Source: CAZJJK01 sp964546285 (GTDB lineage: Bacteria > Spirochaetota > Spirochaetia > Treponematales > Breznakiellaceae). Taken from it: DNA of 25,862 nucleotides. Location: assembly GCA_964546285.1 (NCBI GenBank), contig CAZJJK010000038.1, positions 1 to 25,862 of the forward strand, in the 5' to 3' direction. Shown here piece by piece: positions 1 through 9,204 of this stretch. Each line of letters starts with the position of its first letter. Positions within the stretch are counted from its first letter, which is position 1. Under the pieces are notes generated by a model. The model had not been told where the DNA came from. It did not search any database and saw nothing but the letters and a program-made list of their open reading frames with translations. Made by a program: the position numbers and the translations under genes.

Positions 1-3000
1 GGCTCGGCCATAGTAGGCTGGCCATCGGCATCGACATAACAAAAAGCGACCTGGCCCTGTTCAAAACAGCGGAGGCCCTCCTCCTCTCGTATCACCAGGC
101 GCCCTTCGCCGTGGCTGACGGGGATGGAATGGATGGAACCAAGCGGATCCAAGGCCAGCCAGGGCGACAAATTGGACATAACGCGGGTCCGCGTGAAGCG
201 CGAAACGTGGCGGCCGACAGCGTTATATGTCAGCGTGGGGAGGGTTTTATCGGCTTCGCGATACTCGCCGTAGGGGATGAGCCCCAGTTTGATCAGCGCC
301 TGAAAACCATTGCAAATACCGATCATGAGCCCGTCACGTTTTCCCAAGAGGCTTGTGACAGCCTCCTCCACAAGCGCGGCGCGAAACGCGTTAGCGATAA
401 ACTTACCGGAACCATCCGGTTCATCGCCGGCGGAAAAACCACCGGATAGCGCCACGATTTCCGCTTCTTTTATGGCCCTGGCTAATTCACCCGTAGAAGC
501 TCGGACATCAGCGGCGTCTCGATTACGAAAAACCACTAATTTCGTACGCGCTCCGGCTTCGCGGAAGGCGCGTTCCATGTCCCATTCGCAGTTAGTTCCA
601 GGGAAAACCGGCAAAACGACAAGCGGCGGCGCAGAAGTCGGTAAACGAACACCTCTTTTCCGCCGTTCACCGCCGCTATATTCCGGCAAGCGGAGCTTCG
701 TTTCCACCCCAGCGCTTTCCGCCACTGTTTTGCCTTTAGCCGTCTGGGGATAAACCTCAGCCAAAACGCTTTCATAGCCTTGCCAAAGGCTGTCCAAGGG
801 TAATTCAGCGCTCTCTTCAGCAAAAGCGCCATTAGCGGCACCGGTTGAGACAAGGACGCGGAAGACCGGTTCGGTAAGAGTTCTAGCGACTAAAACGGCA
901 CGGGCTGACTGGAGAAGGCTTTGTATCGTCTCCGATTCCTCGTTCAAGGCCTTTCCCGACAATTCCACAAGCATAGCCCCAGCCCAGCGGCTGGGCAATT
1001 CCGCTTCTCCTTCGCCGCCAGCCTCGCCAGCCGCGACCGCGTCATAAACGACTCCCGTATGGTTGCCAAAGGCCATCAACGCGAGAGAGACGGCGGGTCC
1101 GCCGGCGCCAAGCGGATAGGCGGCCCGCACCCAACCATTTTCGGACAGCGCTTGCAGGGCGCCGATATTGGCGCGAAAAGCCCGCCATTCATCGGCGGCG
1201 GGATCGTTTGGAAGACGGAACAAAAGGAGGGCGTTGCCAGCCTCGCCGCTGAGAGCGCCGGACCTAAGCTTATCCGCCGGCGCGACACCGGCGGCGAAAG
1301 CCACCAAGCTTGGCGGTACAGACAGCTCTACGCCGTTGGAGGGATCGCGGTAAGACCCGGACATGGAATCCTTTCCGCCTATCGCCGGCACTCCAAGCTC
1401 CAATTGGGCTTCCAAGGCGCCCAGCAGGGCGGCCAAGGGTTTACCCCAGGAGCTGGGAGCGTCGCATTTCTCAAAATATTCCTGAAGAGACAAGCGAGCG
1501 CTAAAGGGATCGCCGCCGAGACAGGCGAATTTCGCCAAGGCTTCCAAGATAGCGGCTTTAGCGCCGCTGTAGGGACTTTGGCTCGCCGCCTCAGGGTCAT
1601 AGCCCATAGTCATAAGGCTGGCGCTGAGCGCTGCCCTATCCAAGCTGGGAAGCAGGGCCGCCATACCGCATTCCGGGGTAGCCTGATCGCTTCCGCCCCA
1701 GGGAAATAGTACCGAAGAAGCGCCAATTGACCCATCGAAACGCTCTTGAAGGCCTCGGCGGCTGCCGGAACGCGTCGATCTTAATTCCCGGTCCAGCCGC
1801 TTAAGCACGTAATCCGCCGAGACGCCTGGCAAAGCGCCTGCAACGGGCTGGAGGGCGTTTTTAGCGCCAAAGCCTTCCACGGCCATGACAAGCAGGGCGC
1901 GAGCCTCCCGCGAGGCTCCCCCGGAATCCAGCAAGGCCCGATCAAGATCCACAATCGTTTTGGATCGCCACGACATCCTTAAACGCCCCGTATCCGTAAC
2001 CCTGGCGATAATGGTAGCGGATAAGTTTTCCATGGCGGCATAGGCGATAAAGCGTTCCGCGTCTTCGGCGGCGACTACCACAGCCATTCGCTCTTGGGAT
2101 TCGGAAATAGCCAACTCGGTTCCGTCCAAGCCTTCGTATTTTTTAGGAACGGCGTCCAGATCGATATCCAAACCCGCCGCCAGCTCGCCTACGGCCACAG
2201 CCACGCCGCCGGCGCCAAAATCATTGCAGCGCTTGATAAGCCGGCATACTTTTCGGTCGCGGAATAAACGTTGTATCTTCCGCTCCTCAACCGCGTTGCC
2301 CTTCTGCACCTCCGCGCCGGCCTCCGTCACGGAGGCCTCGGTGTGTATCTTGGAAGACCCGGTAGCCCCGCCGATACCGTCCCTCCCCGTTTTCCCGCCG
2401 ACAAGCAGCACGACATCGCCCGGCAAAGGCGTTTCGCGGCGCACCCAGCTTTCCGGAACGGCAGCGATCACCGCGCCCAGTTCCATCCGTTTGGCTAAAA
2501 AGCCCGGATGGTAAAATTCAAGCACCTGCCCAGTCGCCAGGCCAATCTGGTTGCCGTAGGAAGCGTAACCGGCGGCCGCTTCACGGGCTATCTTTAGCTG
2601 AGGCAATTTTCCGCTCAATGTTTCACTTAAGGGCGCGCGGGGATCGGCGCCGCCTGTGACGCGCATCGCTTGGTGTACATAGGCCCTGCCGGACAGAGGA
2701 TCGCGGATCGCGCCACCCAAACAGGTGGCCGCGCCGCCGAAAGGCTCAATTTCCGTCGGATGATTATGAGTTTCGTTCTTAAACATGAGCAGCCACGGCT
2801 CACGGCCGCCATCGGCGAAACGCGCTTCTACCCTAACCGAGCAGGCGTTTATCTCCTCGGAAAGTTCGATATCCTCCAATAAGCCGCGACGGCGCAAAAC
2901 CTTGGCGCCTATGGTAGCCAGCTCCATCAGGGTTCGCGGCCGCTCCGCCGCGGCTTTCCCATACAACTCTCGTCTAGCCTCTTCATACAAGGCTAAGGCC

Positions 3001-3836
3001 CGTTCCAAGCGTCGGCGCTCTATAGCGCCCCTGTTTAACGTTCCCTCGTTCAAGGAAGCGCTTTCTTGAAATTCGATACCGCTTAAAATCGTGGTAAAGG
3101 TGCTATGACGACAATGATCGGACCAATAGGTATCAAGCAGACGCAATTCCGCCAAGCTGGGGTCCTTTTTGGCGGCGGCGAAACGCTTCCGACAAAAGCG
3201 CAGATCGTCCAGGCCCATCGCCAAGCCAAGCTCCCTAGCCAATTGAGCGAGGGCGGCGTCATCAAGCGCGATAAAGCCGTCCAGACGCGGCACAGCGGCC
3301 GCCTCAGGACCGCCATCGCTGACGGCGGAAGGCGGGGCGGCTAAAGAGGCCTCCCGCGAATCAACGGGATTGATGAAATACGTTTTGACCGCTTCCATCG
3401 CGGCGGCTGACAACGGACCATCAGGACCGCTTAAACTGTACACCTTCGCCGTCCGCACACGGGGTCTTGTTCCAACCGCCAATTCCACGCATTGTTCCGC
3501 CGAATCGGCGCGTTGATCGTATTGGCCCGGTAAATACTCAACGGCGAAAGCGCTTTCCCCAGCTTGAAGCGGCGGAGCGTTCCCAATCATGGCGATATCG
3601 CACTGGCCTTCAGCGAAGACAAGACGAACAGCTCGATCAAATTCTTCCTCATCCAAACCGACAACATCGTAACGATTAATTAGCCTAAGGCTTTTCAAGC
3701 CTTTGAGTTCCGGTGAGCGCGCGGCGAGAAAAGACCTAAGCTCATCACGTAAGCGTAGAGCCTCCGTATCAAAGCCTACGTGTTTTTCAACATAGACGCG
3801 CCGCGCGGCGGCGTGGGACGCTTGGGGTGCTTCCAT
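1..3836 (-). CDS. purL: Phosphoribosylformylglycinamidine synthase, long single-chain form (3' end cut by window edge)
   Basis: This enzyme makes FGAM from FGAR, ATP and glutamine in the fourth step of purine synthesis, in the cytosol. The N-terminus reads VYVEKHVGFDTEAL and NRYDVVGLDEEEFD, as in the Clostridium/Treponema-type long PurL. The synthase signature YWSDHCRH lies at residues 237-244. The glutaminase nucleophile is Cys1175 in GICNGFQ, and the other triad residues are His1242 and Glu1244 in SHGEGR. The N- and C-terminal parts I translated are in one frame, giving 1278 codons to the edge; the last 40-60 residues of the family seem to lie outside. The ATG at 3836 has AAGGAG five bases upstream. 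About 13 Ala/Arg-rich residues precede the usual family start. It follows the peptide-binding lipoprotein gene by 54 bp on the same strand, so co-transcription is likely. Confidence 0.95.
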   Translation of the reverse strand, partial: MEAPQASHAAARRVYVEKHVGFDTEALRLRDELRSFLAARSPELKGLKSLRLINRYDVVGLDEEEFDRAVRLVFAEGQCDIAMIGNAPPLQAGESAFAVEYLPGQYDQRADSAEQCVELAVGTRPRVRTAKVYSLSGPDGPLSAAAMEAVKTYFINPVDSREASLAAPPSAVSDGGPEAAAVPRLDGFIALDDAALAQLARELGLAMGLDDLRFCRKRFAAAKKDPSLAELRLLDTYWSDHCRHSTFTTILSGIEFQESASLNEGTLNRGAIERRRLERALALYEEARRELYGKAAAERPRTLMELATIGAKVLRRRGLLEDIELSEEINACSVRVEARFADGGREPWLLMFKNETHNHPTEIEPFGGAATCLGGAIRDPLSGRAYVHQAMRVTGGADPRAPLSETLSGKLPQLKIAREAAAGYASYGNQIGLATGQVLEFYHPGFLAKRMELGAVIAAVPESWVRRETPLPGDVVLLVGGKTGRDGIGGATGSSKIHTEASVTEAGAEVQKGNAVEERKIQRLFRDRKVCRLIKRCNDFGAGGVAVAVGELAAGLDIDLDAVPKKYEGLDGTELAISESQERMAVVVAAEDAERFIAYAAMENLSATIIARVTDTGRLRMSWRSKTIVDLDRALLDSGGASREARALLVMAVEGFGAKNALQPVAGALPGVSADYVLKRLDRELRSTRSGSRRGLQERFDGSIGASSVLFPWGGSDQATPECGMAALLPSLDRAALSASLMTMGYDPEAASQSPYSGAKAAILEALAKFACLGGDPFSARLSLQEYFEKCDAPSSWGKPLAALLGALEAQLELGVPAIGGKDSMSGSYRDPSNGVELSVPPSLVAFAAGVAPADKLRSGALSGEAGNALLLFRLPNDPAADEWRAFRANIGALQALSENGWVRAAYPLGAGGPAVSLALMAFGNHTGVVYDAVAAGEAGGEGEAELPSRWAGAMLVELSGKALNEESETIQSLLQSARAVLVARTLTEPVFRVLVSTGAANGAFAEESAELPLDSLWQGYESVLAEVYPQTAKGKTVAESAGVETKLRLPEYSGGERRKRGVRLPTSAPPLVVLPVFPGTNCEWDMERAFREAGARTKLVVFRNRDAADVRASTGELARAIKEAEIVALSGGFSAGDEPDGSGKFIANAFRAALVEEAVTSLLGKRDGLMIGICNGFQALIKLGLIPYGEYREADKTLPTLTYNAVGRHVSRFTRTRVMSNLSPWLALDPLGSIHSIPVSHGEGRLVIREEEGLRCFEQGQVAFCYVDADGQPTMAE

Positions 3837-3849
3837 AACAGCTCCTTAG

Positions 3850-3863
3850 AAGGCGGCCGCCTT
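3850..3863. repeat. 14-bp palindrome in GC-rich spacer before purL
   Basis: AAGGCGGCCGCCTT is a perfect palindrome just upstream of the purL ribosome binding site, inside the 54-bp spacer after the lipoprotein gene. The surrounding stretch, about 3798-3925, is visibly more GC-rich than the genes on either side. As RNA it could form only a short stem with a tight loop, so a strong terminator is unlikely. It may be part of a dispersed repeat. Confidence 0.4.
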
Positions 3864-3890
3864 GCGCGGGCAAACGGCGGCGAAACAGGC

Positions 3891-5621
3891 TCACCGCGCC
3901 AGGGCGACACCGGGCAGTGCTTTATATCCTTTATAATACATGTACTTAAACGGATGAAGATCAAGCGCGTTTGGGAACCAACCGCCAAGCTCATCCATAT
4001 CGATAACGTTTAACGCCGGTTGATAGCAAATGGGGAAAACCACTCCGTCGGATAAAAGCTTATCCTCCGCTTCCGCTAAGGTTTTCCAGCGCTCTTCACC
4101 TTCCTCGGTCATTGAACGGGCTATAAGCGAATCATAATGCTCATCATTATACCGGGCATCGTTCAAATTGGAATCGGCGCCCCAAATTTGAAGGAAGGTA
4201 TAAGGATCGGCGAAATCCCCAACCCAGGTGGATGAACCGATCTGATAATCCGCCCTCTTAAGGGACGCGTAATACTCCACAAAGGGGACAACATCGATAG
4301 TAACCTTTAAGCCTAGTTCACCCTCCCACACGGTTTTCATCTTTTGGGCTATTTCAGCGGAATCCTCAGCCGGCATAATTCTAACGGTAAGCTCGGGTAA
4401 GCCCTCGCCATTGGCATAGCCGGCCTCGGCGAGCAAAGCCTTAGCCTTTTCCAGGTCTTGGACGCTAAGGCCGCTCACTTTTGGGTAGTTTGGAATGGGA
4501 TAGATCAGGGTCGGCGCCGGTAATTGGTAGCCGGCCCTCAGTTCTGTCCAAGGAAGGGTAAGCGAGAGCGCCCGCCTCACGGCCGGATCAGTCCACGGCG
4601 GCTCGGCGCAGCGGAAAAAATAATAGTGGGTGGCAAACATAGCGTTAACGATGACATCATCCAAATTGGACAGCTCGCTCAGATCGATATTTCCCGGCAC
4701 CCACTGGGCCCCGCCCGCTTCCCAGGCGGCGGCGGTTTCAACGTTATCATCCAAAAGCAAAAAAACGATACGCTTGAGGGACACATTCCTGGCGTCCCAA
4801 TAGAGCTCGTTTTTTGCTAGAACAAACCGCGAATCGTCTCGTTCCAGCAGGTAAAAGGGTCCGTTTGAAAGGGGCGCCCGTGTATTCCAATCCTCTACCT
4901 CGGCCATTTTCGGATGAACCGGAAGAAAAGAATGATGACAGAGAACGCTGGGGAAAAAGGAGGCGGGAGCGGCGAGACGGACTTGTAAGGTCGCGTCATC
5001 CACCGCCTCTATACCCACGGAATCGGGATCGGCGCCGCGCCCTAGCCGGTAGTCCTTGGCTCCGGCGATAAGATCAAACAGAGAAGAATACGGAGCCAAG
5101 GCGGCGGGATCGATCATAGACAGCCAAGCCGCCTTAAAATGACCCGCGGTCACCTTATCCCCATTCCAATAGCGGGCGTTCGCGCGAAGGTGAAAGGTCC
5201 AGGTCAATTTATCCTCAGACAAGTCAAAACTTGACGCGACCGCGTATACAGGTTCCATAGACAAAGGATGATAGGAGAATAAACCCTCATAGAGGGCGGT
5301 AAAAATTTGAGCTTCCTGCGCGAGAAAGGATTTAAGCGGATTGAATTCCCAGGGGCCGGAAGAAAGGGTAAGCGCTAACTCTCCCCTCTCCGCCGCTTCC
5401 TCCCGCTCTTCCGCGGCGGGCGACAAAGCGGTTTCCGGCTCATCGGCCTCAAGTGGGAGAGCGCTTGAGGGCTCGCCCACTTCCCCGTCAGACAGCGCCT
5501 CATCGGCGCTGTCCGCTGGAACGGCGCTACGCGCTGGTGAAGAAACGCAGGAAGAAAAAGAAATACTAAACGCCAGAATCGCGATACACCCAAAAATGCT
5601 TTTAATACAAGCTCTAGTCAT
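3891..5621 (-). CDS. Oligopeptide ABC transporter substrate-binding lipoprotein (OppA/SBP_bac_5 family)
   Basis: The 576-residue product probably captures peptides outside the inner membrane and hands them to an ABC permease. The N-terminus has a hydrophobic segment ending in FSSC, a spirochaete-type lipobox (Cys25). An unusually long acidic Ala/Ser/Pro/Glu linker follows to about residue 80, and then the family-5 binding domain begins (FNPLKSFLAQEAQIFTALYEGL, read as FNPLKSFLAQ onward; later LTWTFHLRANARYWNGDKV in the usual place). The C-terminal half includes the IGSSTWVGDFADPYTFLQIW region in shorter canonical form (GDFADPYTFL). The ATG at 5621 has AAGGAG upstream. No permease or ATPase genes are in the window, so the transporter partner is encoded elsewhere or this is an orphan receptor. 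The last residues (ALPGVALAR) fall in GC-rich DNA and may be acquired. Confidence 0.9.
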   Translation of the reverse strand: MTRACIKSIFGCIAILAFSISFSSCVSSPARSAVPADSADEALSDGEVGEPSSALPLEADEPETALSPAAEEREEAAERGELALTLSSGPWEFNPLKSFLAQEAQIFTALYEGLFSYHPLSMEPVYAVASSFDLSEDKLTWTFHLRANARYWNGDKVTAGHFKAAWLSMIDPAALAPYSSLFDLIAGAKDYRLGRGADPDSVGIEAVDDATLQVRLAAPASFFPSVLCHHSFLPVHPKMAEVEDWNTRAPLSNGPFYLLERDDSRFVLAKNELYWDARNVSLKRIVFLLLDDNVETAAAWEAGGAQWVPGNIDLSELSNLDDVIVNAMFATHYYFFRCAEPPWTDPAVRRALSLTLPWTELRAGYQLPAPTLIYPIPNYPKVSGLSVQDLEKAKALLAEAGYANGEGLPELTVRIMPAEDSAEIAQKMKTVWEGELGLKVTIDVVPFVEYYASLKRADYQIGSSTWVGDFADPYTFLQIWGADSNLNDARYNDEHYDSLIARSMTEEGEERWKTLAEAEDKLLSDGVVFPICYQPALNVIDMDELGGWFPNALDLHPFKYMYYKGYKALPGVALAR

Positions 5622-5679
5622 AATCAGCTCCTTAATCGGCTGAAGCGAATTTATAGGCTAATACGTTTTATGGTTCATT

Positions 5680-7200
5680 CTAGCTTCTTATGCCTAAACG
5701 TTTTAACTGTTCTTGTTCTTCCTTGCCCGAAACATAGTCATGACGCCGTTGATTAGCCTTAACGATAGAATTTTTAATAGTCGATAATTCGGGCTGAACA
5801 CCGCGCATTTTGCTTCTTAAATCTCGAGAAGCCTCGCTCTTAAAAAAAAGATCCAGCGCGTTCATAGTCCGATGAGCTACTCTCAATTCATCCACTAATT
5901 TTGTAAGCGCGCTCAATAAGTATTCCTCGGACGCTCCCTCAAAACGCTTGTATACGGATGAGTTTCGGTTGTTGATAGCCGCTAAAAAACGAGTTCTTTG
6001 CTCAATGCTGGACATAAATTTTTGAAAATCCACCTTTTCGGCGCGTGAGGTGGAACTGAGCGGATCAAAATACTCCAGCTCATAAACAATGGATTCAGGC
6101 TTTAGTTTAAACAGTTTCCTAACAAAGCGATGCACCCGAGCGCTTAAACTGTTCTTTTCGTCCTCTATAAGAGCGCTGTTGGCGGTCAATTTCCGAAAGC
6201 AATCGTCTAGGGGAAAAGAAACAAGACCAAGACCGCGTATGCCATCAAACAGGACGGATCGATAAGACAGCTCGGAAACAACGTTTTTCTTATTTTCCTC
6301 AACGACAGCCAAACGGGCAAGTAAGGCGTCACGCAAGTTTTGGCCGCCAGACAAGGCGTCCTCTTTAATAATTTCATCCATAAGTTCTGGATAAAAAGGA
6401 TGGCCAACTACACCTTCCGCGAAAGCCTTGCGTACGCGTTTTATAAGCTCTTCAGCGCTGCCGCCGGCCTCAAATTTGTCCTTAAGCTTTACGCGAACAT
6501 CTAGTTTATACGCTTCCCGCCTATAAGCGCTTAAATCCTTCATTATTTTAAACATGTTCCGCGAGGACAGATCCAGATGCTTCAACGAATCATTTACCAA
6601 TCCGGCACTTAGGGTATCGTTAGCGGAACGAAGCGACGAACAGAAATGCGCGACAGCTTTAGTGTTGATATCAGCGCTGGCGATTGATAGCTCAGACCAC
6701 GACACATATTTAATAATACCAAGAAAACTCTTTATCCTTTCAAGAGTTAGGAAATCAATACTAAAGTCGTAATAACTGAGCAGGAAGCTGAGCTGACTAT
6801 CCAATTGCGAAAGCCGAATACTCATCAGTTCAGCTCTTTCATTATCGTTGAACGCGCTCTGATCGGGAATCTTTATTTCCCCAATCTTGATATCGCCCCT
6901 ATAGGGGTCCTCATGAATTAAACCTTTCTTTATCAAAATGGCGTAGAGACTGGAGAAGGCGGTTTGGAAAACGCGAAATTCGCTTTTCAACTGCGGTAAC
7001 TGGGAATGCTCCAACCAATCCCGTCGTTTCGTCAAGCTCGCGGCCAACTTATCGCGGAAGGTAGATCGGTCATCCATCGTACTTTCAGTATGAAAGAAAT
7101 GTCTGGTAACGGCAATCCCTGTCTTAGGCGAAAAAACATGAGAGAAGACGGTTTTTTTTAACGATCCGTCTGGATATTCAAGCGTGAGCGCGGAAATCAC
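5680..7200 (-). CDS. Conserved-looking helical protein of unknown function
   Basis: I do not recognise the family. The 506-residue product has no signal peptide or membrane segment, is rich in charged residues and Leu/Ser/Lys, and looks almost entirely alpha-helical, with possible coiled-coil stretches, so it is probably cytosolic. The start is uncertain. The first in-frame start is GTG at 7200, directly after an in-frame TGA, with no clear ribosome binding site. The first ATG is at 7077 (MDDRSTFRDKL), with only GAAAG upstream and a weak promoter-like pair ending about nine bases before it. The 41 residues between the two look protein-like (LEYPDGSLKKTVF), so the longer form is given. It is divergent from the lipoprotein cluster that starts at 7214 and lies 58 bp upstream of the peptide-binding lipoprotein on the same strand. 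Confidence 0.75.
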   Translation of the reverse strand: MISALTLEYPDGSLKKTVFSHVFSPKTGIAVTRHFFHTESTMDDRSTFRDKLAASLTKRRDWLEHSQLPQLKSEFRVFQTAFSSLYAILIKKGLIHEDPYRGDIKIGEIKIPDQSAFNDNERAELMSIRLSQLDSQLSFLLSYYDFSIDFLTLERIKSFLGIIKYVSWSELSIASADINTKAVAHFCSSLRSANDTLSAGLVNDSLKHLDLSSRNMFKIMKDLSAYRREAYKLDVRVKLKDKFEAGGSAEELIKRVRKAFAEGVVGHPFYPELMDEIIKEDALSGGQNLRDALLARLAVVEENKKNVVSELSYRSVLFDGIRGLGLVSFPLDDCFRKLTANSALIEDEKNSLSARVHRFVRKLFKLKPESIVYELEYFDPLSSTSRAEKVDFQKFMSSIEQRTRFLAAINNRNSSVYKRFEGASEEYLLSALTKLVDELRVAHRTMNALDLFFKSEASRDLRSKMRGVQPELSTIKNSIVKANQRRHDYVSGKEEQEQLKRLGIRS

Positions 7201-7213
7201 GGTATTTCATTTT

Positions 7214-7993
7214 ATGAACATAAAAGCCTTGTTATGGTTTTTGGGCGCCGCGGTTTTACTAACCCTTTCCTGCGAGTGGCCATTAGGCGCGCGTGAACGC
7301 TCAGTCTTCTTTCCCTCAAGTCCCGCCGCGTGGACACGTCTCTATGGCCGTCCGGTATGGAGTGTGCGTTGGCGCGATACCGAAGGTAAGGAAGAACGGC
7401 TTGACGGCGTAACAGAGTCAATTCCGCTTACTATACATGTGGATTTTTGTTCGCGTATTCTCGCGTACCCCTATTGGCCGCTCGCCGGTATCCCTCCAGG
7501 TTTAGCGCGGCCAGCCGGCGCCCTGATGCTCTGGGCGGATAGAGCCCGCGGAATAGAGCTTAGCTGGGAAGGAGGAGTTGAAGCAATCTTTTACGACGAG
7601 CTCCGGCTGGCCGGAGGTGAAGCGGCCGCCCAATGCTTCAATTGGCCGCGTTTTCGGGCTTCGCTCGCCTCTAGTGAAATAGAGGACGAGCTTAACGGCG
7701 ACCCCTGGACGGTGGATTGGCGGACAGTGGCGCTTAAAAGCGTCACGTCAGGGTTTGACCTTAGAAGACTTCGGCCCCGGAAAACGAGCCCAATAAGCTG
7801 TCTAATAGCGCTTGAAGGCCCCTGGGCCTATGACTCTCCCTTTAAAAACGCCCCCATCGTCCTACCCGGCGCTAACATCGATCTTTACGCTTCCGAAGCA
7901 CCGGCTACTCTCTTCGGACCGCGCGCCTTCCTGCGTTACAGTAGCGATACGGCTATATGGTTTCCCACCCTGCCGATAAACGTTCCGCCTTGA
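7214..7993 (+). CDS. Predicted lipoprotein of unknown function
   Basis: The product has 259 residues. It begins MNIKALLWFLGAAVLLTLSC, a short signal peptide with lipobox LTLSC, so Cys20 is the likely lipidated residue. This is why the ATG at 7214 is preferred to the upstream in-frame GTG at 7184, which would put ten residues before the signal. No ribosome binding site is visible. The mature part is rich in Trp, Tyr, Pro and Arg and looks beta-rich; no family is recognised. It is the first gene of a three-gene plus-strand cluster: the next lipoprotein starts 35 bp after its stop. It is divergent from the helical protein at 5680-7200, and the two starts are so close that their promoters must overlap coding sequence. 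Confidence 0.75.
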   Translation: MNIKALLWFLGAAVLLTLSCEWPLGARERSVFFPSSPAAWTRLYGRPVWSVRWRDTEGKEERLDGVTESIPLTIHVDFCSRILAYPYWPLAGIPPGLARPAGALMLWADRARGIELSWEGGVEAIFYDELRLAGGEAAAQCFNWPRFRASLASSEIEDELNGDPWTVDWRTVALKSVTSGFDLRRLRPRKTSPISCLIALEGPWAYDSPFKNAPIVLPGANIDLYASEAPATLFGPRAFLRYSSDTAIWFPTLPINVPP

Positions 7994-8028
7994 ATGGCGC
8001 GAAAGAATCGGCTAGACTGACAAGCAAT

Positions 8029-9204
8029 ATGGCGTCGCGCCGCCCTTCCGTTTTTCGATTGTCGGCCCTCTGTTTTTCGCTCCTCACTTTGGCCTTAAGC
8101 TGCCGTTTTAGGGCGGCCAGTGACGCCGAGGCTATACCTAACAGCGACGCCGCGTCTCTCTGGGCTTCAGCCCGTTCTATAAGTGTGGAAGAAAACCCAA
8201 TATGGTTGGAATATCTAGCGGAAGGCTTCCAGACGATAGACGATCCCGCCTTTTCCGCTTTACCGCCCTTTGAACCATGGCCATTAGCTAGACGAACGGC
8301 CGGTTTCATAAACTGCGGCTCTTATTTAACAGCCGTCGTCAATCGCGACGGCTTCATAGCCTTATCGGGACAGGCTGATAGGACGATAGCGCTAAAACAA
8401 ACCAGCGGCGGCTCCGCCTTCACCTCTTTTAGCGTTGGCTCTTTACTATTTTGGCAAAACAAGGCCGCCGCCGTCCTATATCGGGACAGCTATTTTATCT
8501 CGATAGCGCCGGAACCGCCTGAACCACGTTGCTATGCCTTGGATATTAATACCTTATCAGCTATCGGAATTGATCCTTTCGCGTTTAGCCTATTTCCCGC
8601 GGCGGAAGACTGGGATATTATTGCCTTACAGCGCGACAGAGAAGGTTCGTGGCGTATTCGGGCGCGACGGGCCCTTTCAGGGGAAAGCGCCTACGGGAAA
8701 GCGCTCAGTCTTGATTCCGCGTCTGAAGGAAGCGGACGCCTGGAGTATATGGAAGCTTTGACGCCGCTCTCCTACAAGGAAGCGCCGCCGCCGCTCGCTA
8801 TAAGTTTTGAGGCGGCCGTCCGGCGTTTAGACAAGGGAGAAGCCCTCATAGTATCAACTTTGTCCGATAAACCGGAGCCCGTATCGTATTTAATCGCTCC
8901 CGCCGGCTTACTGATTGAGGATTGGTCGGCGGAATTGGCCTGCGCCGCCATTGGACCGGATAGGGCCTTGCTGCTGTACGGCGACGGGCGGTATCTTCGC
9001 TCAACGAGCGGTAGCAATCAAGTCCGTAGCGGCGCTTTCCCAGCCTTGCCGGCGGCTTTTCGATATACGGCTTTGGCGGATTTAGGCTGCGCCTATGTAG
9101 CCGCTTGGGAAGAGCAAAGGGGTACAAATGTTGGCGCCGCTGGCTTATTGCTCTGGCGAGCGCCTTGGCTGGACCAAGGTCTGGTATCAAACAGGGGAAA
9201 ATGA
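8029..9204 (+). CDS. Predicted lipoprotein of unknown function, possibly propeller-like
   Basis: The product has 391 residues. The start chosen, ATG at 8029, puts a clean lipoprotein signal at the N-terminus (MASRRPSVFRL then a hydrophobic run ending LALSC, Cys25). The earlier in-frame ATG at 7957 lies inside the upstream gene and would add 24 residues before the signal. The mature protein shows repeated short blocks such as LTAVVNRDGFIALS, GSLLFWQNKAAAVLYRDSY and RALLLYGDGRYL. These resemble beta-propeller blades, but I cannot assign a family. The C-terminus overlaps the next gene by ATGA, which suggests translational coupling with the small exported protein downstream. Confidence 0.75.
   Translation: MASRRPSVFRLSALCFSLLTLALSCRFRAASDAEAIPNSDAASLWASARSISVEENPIWLEYLAEGFQTIDDPAFSALPPFEPWPLARRTAGFINCGSYLTAVVNRDGFIALSGQADRTIALKQTSGGSAFTSFSVGSLLFWQNKAAAVLYRDSYFISIAPEPPEPRCYALDINTLSAIGIDPFAFSLFPAAEDWDIIALQRDREGSWRIRARRALSGESAYGKALSLDSASEGSGRLEYMEALTPLSYKEAPPPLAISFEAAVRRLDKGEALIVSTLSDKPEPVSYLIAPAGLLIEDWSAELACAAIGPDRALLLYGDGRYLRSTSGSNQVRSGAFPALPAAFRYTALADLGCAYVAAWEEQRGTNVGAAGLLLWRAPWLDQGLVSNRGK

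Noticed and set aside
921..1709. 262-residue open frame on the plus strand.
   Set aside because: It is antisense to purL, has no ribosome binding site and no family resemblance.
1..3836. Possible pseudogene, because purL is not closed in the window.
   Set aside because: The N-terminal and C-terminal parts translate in the same frame with all catalytic motifs present; the gene simply crosses the window edge.
4524..5643. Several plus-strand open frames of 85-100 residues.
   Set aside because: They lie antisense to the peptide-binding lipoprotein, whose domain pattern is clear.
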